NCBI RefSeq assembly: GCF_019112545.1 | Contig: NW_025064882.1 | Location: 1,502,928 to 1,566,927 of the forward strand | DNA length: 64,000 nucleotides | Source: Guyanagaster necrorhizus | Taxonomy: Eukaryota > Basidiomycota > Agaricomycetes > Agaricales > Physalacriaceae | Direction: 5' to 3' | In this document: positions 58,972 through 64,000 of the stretch, one piece after another | How positions within the stretch are numbered: position 1 is the stretch's first letter | Layout: every line of letters starts with the position of its first letter | Notes under the pieces: model-generated | The model's database searches: none | What the model was told of the DNA's origin: nothing | What the model saw: only the letters and a program-made list of their open reading frames with translations | Translations under genes and position numbers: made by a program

Positions 58972-59927
58972 CTACACATCTGAGGAAAGGGATTTCTCAA
59001 CGACCTCTGTCCGTGCTTGCTTTTCACCCGTCCCTTTCAACGGCTTGGGCCACTTCGCCGGAGGGCCATCCCAGATTCCAAACTCTGTTTTCATCTCCTC
59101 AACATTTTGATCCCAGCGCTCCTCCCAGAAAACAGTGATGAGACTCCTCGCGCTACTGCCACACTTCAGGGCCCAAGGGGCGTACTCTGAGAATACCTTG
59201 TGCCGTTTCGCGCTATTCAAGCGCCAAGGGTAGAGAGCCGCAGAAAAACCGGCCATGGGAAGGCCAAGATTTGCTAATTCGAAATACTTGATAGCAAGCT
59301 CAGATTCCACATTGACAGGCATATTGCAGATGCAGTGATAGAAGTCATGACATTCGCGATATCGCTGCATCACATATGCCAATTCAGGATCGTCAATGTA
59401 GTGAACCTGATACATTTTAGTATCACAAACAGGAGCCTACGACAAACCAACGTACTGGAGCCCTTGTATCAGGTGTCACCCGACAACGTTCCAACCAACT
59501 AGTATAAGCACGACCAAAGGTTCCTTCTGGAAGCTGCGCCAGATTGTTCATATCCAAAGTCGTTGTATTGATGCGTGGTCGCTGTTTGAGGATCCTTCTC
59601 CCCTCTGAACTTTCAAGCATGATGTCACGTAGACGACGAAGAGATGGGCCGGCAGACGTTTCTCCGACTACCGCGACCAAGTCTAGTGACAAGGTAACTG
59701 AAAATATAGTCCAAATATCATCCTCAATGCTCACCACCACGACGTGGATCAGCCAGCGTCATGAGCCCAGCACCGACAAGCAAGAAGGTATTTTCGAACC
59801 AAGTGAGGGGAATATGGCTTGGATATGCAGGAGCAGTGGCCAGCAACCTAGAGCTCCCTGGACAAAAAGAAGGGTAAGGTGTCTTTTTGGAGACGGCGCG
59901 TGAGGCAAGCCTGCACAGCGACGACAT
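58972..59927 (-). CDS. COQ4: Ubiquinone biosynthesis protein Coq4 (mitochondrial)
   Basis: Coq4 is a matrix-side inner-membrane protein of the coenzyme Q synthome, recently linked to ring decarboxylation/hydroxylation steps. Three exons give about 285 residues. The N-terminus is a basic mitochondrial presequence (MSSLCRLASRAVSKKTPYPS) that fixes the start at 59927. The family text follows: FLLVGAGLMTLADPRRDLVA, VVGETSAGPSLRRLRDIMLE, a LKQRPRINTTTLDMNNLAQL segment, FGRAYTSWLE, the metal motif HDFYHCICNMPVNVESE (H-D-x2-H-x11-E), and SLITVFWEERWDQNVEEMKT at the C-terminus. All motif residues are intact. Divergent from the next gene across 373 nt. Confidence 0.94.
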
Positions 59928-60300
59928 GATGGTAGCACCACAAGAGATGTGACTTCTACTCGGGTCCGCCGACACGCTCACGTGCCTGATTCAAACCTTG
60001 ACTTGTGCTCACAGCGTGTTCGTTCCAGGTGATCCCCCGTCACATTCGGGTCACAATGGTACTTAGGACACTTTCTTGACTTTGTATGAACCTTCTACAC
60101 ATCGTTTTCACCATCAAACAATGGCGTCGGCCCTTTGACCGATCGGATGAAAAAGTGTGGCCCTGATTCACGAACAATGTGGCCATACGCGTGCTTCTAT
60201 GTACACTTGCACCTACAGAGCTATATAAACTTTGCCGTTTTTATCTATCTTTCTTCAGAGCTGGCGTCTCCCTCCTCCGTCTCTCCGCAAACTTTTTCCG
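59928..60300. promoter_or_regulatory. Divergent promoter region with TATA box
   Basis: 373 nt between COQ4 (-) and the zinc-finger gene (+). TATATAAA at 60222-60229 lies 72-79 nt upstream of ATG 60301 on the plus side, a normal distance for a fungal TATA promoter. Confidence 0.6.
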
Positions 60301-61230
60301 ATGAACTCTCTCTTCGCTGTCGTAGACAGCCTTATGGATCATGCTGGAAACAAGGTCTCCCCGCAGTCTTATGACTCGACGAAGAAACGATATGCCACCT
60401 ACTTTCCTGAATCTTTCCCAAACATCCTGGCCTGTCTGCATGACTCGGATGATGACCAAAGTACATGGAATTTCAAACCTTCTTCATCGCGCCTCATCCT
60501 TCGCACTATCTCTCCTGAAGTTGAGCCTGAGTCTGAAGAGGGGCCCTCCTTCACTCCTGCCCAGGAGATCGCATCATCATACCGCAGGAAGACTCTGTCA
60601 ATTGTCATCCCTCCCCGCGCCAACTGTTCGTTTTTGATTGATAGCTCAGAGGACAATACGTTGGTTGATGCCTCGGAGTACTGTTCTCTTGATAACGCCC
60701 TCCGGGACATTCTGGACACGGATCCAAAAATCAGCTTACGACGTTCAGATTCCCTCACTGACTTCGTAAGTCTTCTTTCTATTCTTTGGCTATCGTAAAA
60801 TACTCAAGGTCAATATAATTACAGAAAGCGGAAGCTTTTGCAGAAATGCTCCGTTGCCAACTCTCCCCGGAAGATCCTCTTATTTGTCCTCGACTTGGCT
60901 GCCGCGACACAGTAACCAATGTCAAAGGCTTAGCGTGCCACCTTCATTTGCATGACATCGTTGATGACCGGTATGTTGAGGTAACTGTTTTCATTCATGC
61001 GTCGTGTTCACACCTCCTTTAGGCATTTTATATGCAACTTCTGCGACGGCCGATATGAAACCAACCACGAGCTCGTCATGCATCCTTGCCCCAGTGGATC
61101 TATGTCAGCACCATGCAGTCCTATCGTCGGTAAGCAACAGCATTTCTAGTTATTCTTGACGCTCATTGTCGACACATTTTTTGCAGCAAGCCTGCGCCGA
61201 GCCTTCTCAAAAATCACTTCGATGTCGTAA
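60301..61230 (+). CDS. Hypothetical protein with C2H2-like zinc-finger pair
   Basis: Four exons join to about 240 residues. The first exon is acidic/Ser-rich (FKPSSSRLILRTISPEVEPE) with a YPESFPNILACLHDSDDDQS-like segment. Downstream, CPRLGCRDTVTNVKGLACHLHLH forms a C-x4-C-x12-H-x3-H-like finger and CNFCDGRYETNHELVMHPC a second one ending in His and Cys. The product ends SLRRAFSKITSMS. The intron after DDR is needed to place HFICNFC in phase. A TATA box precedes it. It could be a transcription factor, but the fingers are short and non-canonical. Whether translation starts at 60301 is likely but not certain. Confidence 0.6.
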
Positions 61231-61972
61231 CGATACCTCTCTTTCGATTTTCAGATGTCGCCTAATATCCCTGCTCATCTCTGTATTCACATCTCATCAA
61301 TGTTGGACATGCCGTTACTCTACTATATCCTTCTTACTTAATCACATTGACATCCTTGAACGCCCCCTTCCTTTGGCTCAAAAGTTAGTCCCACGATGAT
61401 TACTACCCTAAAAGAATAATATAATTCTGCATCGAATCTCACACTCCTGGGACCTCGCAGATACATGAAGCTCAGATCTCCCATGCCTCCCGACGGCATG
61501 AGTTGGACCGTGTACATGTTTCCTCATACCAAAGTGAGAGGCATGCTTTACCATGGCACTGACACTAGCACCAACTCCCTAAAAGGGAACAGTATGCCTC
61601 ACTCTCTAAAGCATGTGAGATAATGATCATACGCCAGGCTTCAATTGCAGTGCTTTGTCTGTTCTTTGTCTAGACTCCAAATAAAGGCGCAAATCCAGTG
61701 CGAGAGAACGTTATTAGATAAAGGACGTGATCCGATAGAGTAAAAGCATGAGCACGCAACCATCACGACCGACTGGGAACTAATGAAGCTGTCTATAGCC
61801 AGCGTTTGATGGAGGATGGTGTAGCATTACGAGTAACTATCATATCTTGAAAACAGCATCAGTTTGATGGAGTGGCCGTACCCAGAGGACCGAAGAGCTA
61901 TGAGGGGCGGAGTATAGGGACGAAATGAGGCAGAAAACCACGAATACAGCTGGCCAGAATATTGTTCTCGAA
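61231..61972. other. Intergenic, about 740 nt
   Basis: 3' flank of the zinc-finger gene and of the poorly resolved gene beyond. No supported feature. Confidence 0.45.
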
Positions 61973-63243
61973 TTACAGCCTGCACTGCACTGCACGTAGA
62001 GGCACTCCGCCCATTAAGGGCGAAAAGAGTCGTGAACTTGTTAGGCTAACGCTGGGAATCATACCCAACACCGCAAAGTACTGCTGATGGGCGCTGAGCG
62101 CTGAGCTAAGCATGTTTACGTTGTCAGTCCTAAAAAGCAGAGACATTCCATGAAGAGCGAGAGCAAGAGCAATGACATGACAAAGTACTTGGACCAAGTT
62201 TTGGAAAGGTTGCCATACGGCCTGTAACCTACCTACTCCATGCATGTACATTGCGAATGCTGGGAGTTGGAACAACACTGAGATACATTTTGGTTAGGGA
62301 TACAAGAGACATGCTAGAAGAAAAGTAGGACAGAACCGAAAGGTTTAAATTTTCGAGCGTAAGGGTCCGATAACACAAAACTAACAGGTGTACAACAGCC
62401 AACACAGCGAAGTATTTTTCCCATGAAAGGGTACACTTCTGGAAGGCAAAGGAAAAAACAAGGGCACCCATTTCCCCGATTCGTCGACATATGACACGCG
62501 GCAGTACCAGCACTGCTATAGAGGTTACACTTGTTACAAGGTGCCGAAATAATGACTGTACTCCGGAAGGTCATGCTACTACTTCCTTCACTGGCAAACG
62601 TCTAAATGAGATTGGTCATAAGAAAGTCGCTCTCAACTTGGCAACCGTTTAGCTACCTTACGCCATGAATAGTCTCGGTTGACAATCGGCTGCTAAACTT
62701 CGGCGGTAAAGGGTCGTCACCTAGAACTGCTTCATCATACGCATTTGACGAAGCGGAGATCACTTGAGGAATATCTTCACGTCCGAGAATGAGGGAAGAA
62801 TCGTTCATCGGATGATAGGTATCCAGTGGGGGAACGTTATCGTTTCGGGCATTGGCGAATATACCAGTGACCTCTTTGCTCTCAGAGGGAAGGTCGACCT
62901 GTTCTCTCAGGGCCGACACGGATGATAGAGATGACAAAGAGGACGAAAGGCTCGATCTTCCGCCGTATAACGCATAAAAAGCACCCGCTTCATCGTCTGA
63001 TTCTGATTCTGGTTCTGATAGACCGTCGCTCTGAGTACTAGAGGCAGATGAGGCAACTCTGTTGACATCAAAAGGTCAGCCGAAATGAAGAGAATAGTAG
63101 ACGGAGTTTGCAGCATACTCGTGCATGTTCTGCTCTTCGTTATCATTTATTCCTGTCTCTTCCTCCTCAATGCTAAAATAAAATGAATCAAGTATCTCAT
63201 CGACGGGGTCGGTTGGATCCTGATAAATCGTATCCGTGGTCAT
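61973..63243 (-). CDS. Hypothetical protein, exon structure only partly resolved
   Basis: The first two exons are credible: MTTDTIYQDPTDPVDEILDS and then FYFSIEEEETGINDNEEQNM are joined to VASSASSTQSDGLSEPESES, an acidic Ser-rich region with SLSSSLSSLSSVSALREQVD and a REDIPQVISASSNAYDEAVL segment ending near 62660. Downstream to about 61973 the frames contain hydrophobic stretches (YFAVLAVVHLLVLCYRTL, LVLCHVIALALALHG-like text) that could be membrane helices, but the splice order is unclear. I do not recognise a family. Only the N-terminal half is supported; the coordinates of the 3' end are a guess. Confidence 0.35.
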
Positions 63244-64000
63244 AAGCGAAGTCTCGAATGTACCCAAGTACAGGACAGATTGGCTTCTGGTGGTGGAAAG
63301 AATGTGCGTCTAGTCGGCTGCCGCTAAAATCAAATCCCCCCACATACCCCGAAACCGCTTTACGCCAACCCTGTGATTATCAAAATGAATCTGGAAGCAG
63401 CCATAGGAACTTCTCATCTGAGTTTGGTAGGTCATGATGAACCATCATAGGCGCTTATCAACAACCTGTGATACTTGGGCCTGTTTTGGAATCAAGAGGC
63501 GCAGTGAAGGCGACAGCCTTATAAAGTTTATACAGTCGATTGTATCGGAGACACGAGTTCAAAGTGTGCCTTGCGAATCTATTCAAAAAGGACTAAAATA
63601 AACAGATCTATGACTGCACCTATAGTATTAAGAACATGATGAGTCCCAGACGCGTGATTAACCTCGCTCCGCCACTTCAGAAAAGGCTGAATGTTCATGC
63701 CACAATGTCGATGGAAGTGAGCAAATTAGGCAGGACTTCTCTGAACTTTAGTGAGTTGGTTCCTGGAATGCAACGTGAATTGAGGTTTGCGTCTACTATA
63801 GACTGAAGCGAGATTCTCACCCTACTGACCCTGCCGGTTTCCCACCATTCCCCAATTGCATGAGAATGAATCCAAGTCGGAGTGTCTCTCCACTTCTACT
63901 GTTCCTTTGTCAGTCCAAGATATTGTGCGAGTGGTTCTGATAATAGAAGAGTATGCTCTCGAGGCATTTTCGATTCTATACTGGGTTTAATCTTTATCAC
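63244..64000. other. Window end, no supported gene
   Basis: About 750 nt holding the upstream region of the preceding minus-strand gene. A neighbouring gene may begin or end just beyond the window, but no coding stretch is visible here. Confidence 0.5.

Overview
This is a eukaryotic, fungal window, almost certainly from an agaricomycete (mushroom-forming basidiomycete). Genes are packed on both strands and interrupted by many introns of about 45-70 nt with GT...AG ends. The gene set is fungal (SEC23, CHS7, CRZ1-like, ALG12, COQ4, ADP1, a Zn2Cys6 regulator), and several families are of the sort I associate with Agaricomycetes. All gene models were spliced by eye from reading frame plus splice signals; exon borders are inference unless the flanking protein motif fixes them.

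Layout. 1-8.7 kb: 3' part of SEC23, an intact tRNA-Gly(GCC), a two-palindrome repeat, a Crz1-like zinc-finger gene (-), a gene-poor stretch with a possible decayed gene and a degenerate second tRNA-Gly copy, then CHS7. 9-18.2 kb: lineage-type hypothetical proteins (coiled coil, Thr/Ser/Gln-rich membrane sensor, a large Pro/Ser-rich protein). 18.6-20 kb: an L-rhamnonate dehydratase (LRA3). 20.4-25.6 kb: three same-strand C2H2 zinc-finger genes sharing one architecture and an intron inside the first finger. 26.5-31.3 kb: a small secreted protein and a Zn2Cys6 regulator. 31.5-42 kb: conserved housekeeping genes (TFIIF beta, ALG12, YggS/PLPHP), a coiled-coil protein whose first exon is the ATG alone, and a CAMKK-type kinase. 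A 15-base N gap at 42.2 kb follows a poly-C run. 42.2-51.5 kb: a 50-residue Cys protein, an Aro8/AADAT-type aminotransferase, the ABC transporter ADP1 and a four-helix membrane protein.

The most unusual region is 51.6-58.3 kb. Five adjacent genes are arranged (-)(+)(-)(+)(+): three diverged PARP-like ADP-ribosyltransferases (ARTs), a NADAR-family protein, and a protein made of the same short Cys zinc-ribbon repeats found in two of the ARTs. Two ARTs keep the H-Y-E triad; one has lost the glutamate. ART writers lying beside a NADAR protein, a family whose members act on ADP-ribose/N-glycosidic substrates, suggest a locally assembled ADP-ribose writer/eraser system. That functional link is inference from domains and adjacency.

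58.5-64 kb: COQ4, a small uncertain gene, a C2H2-like gene with a TATA box, and one poorly resolved hypothetical gene.
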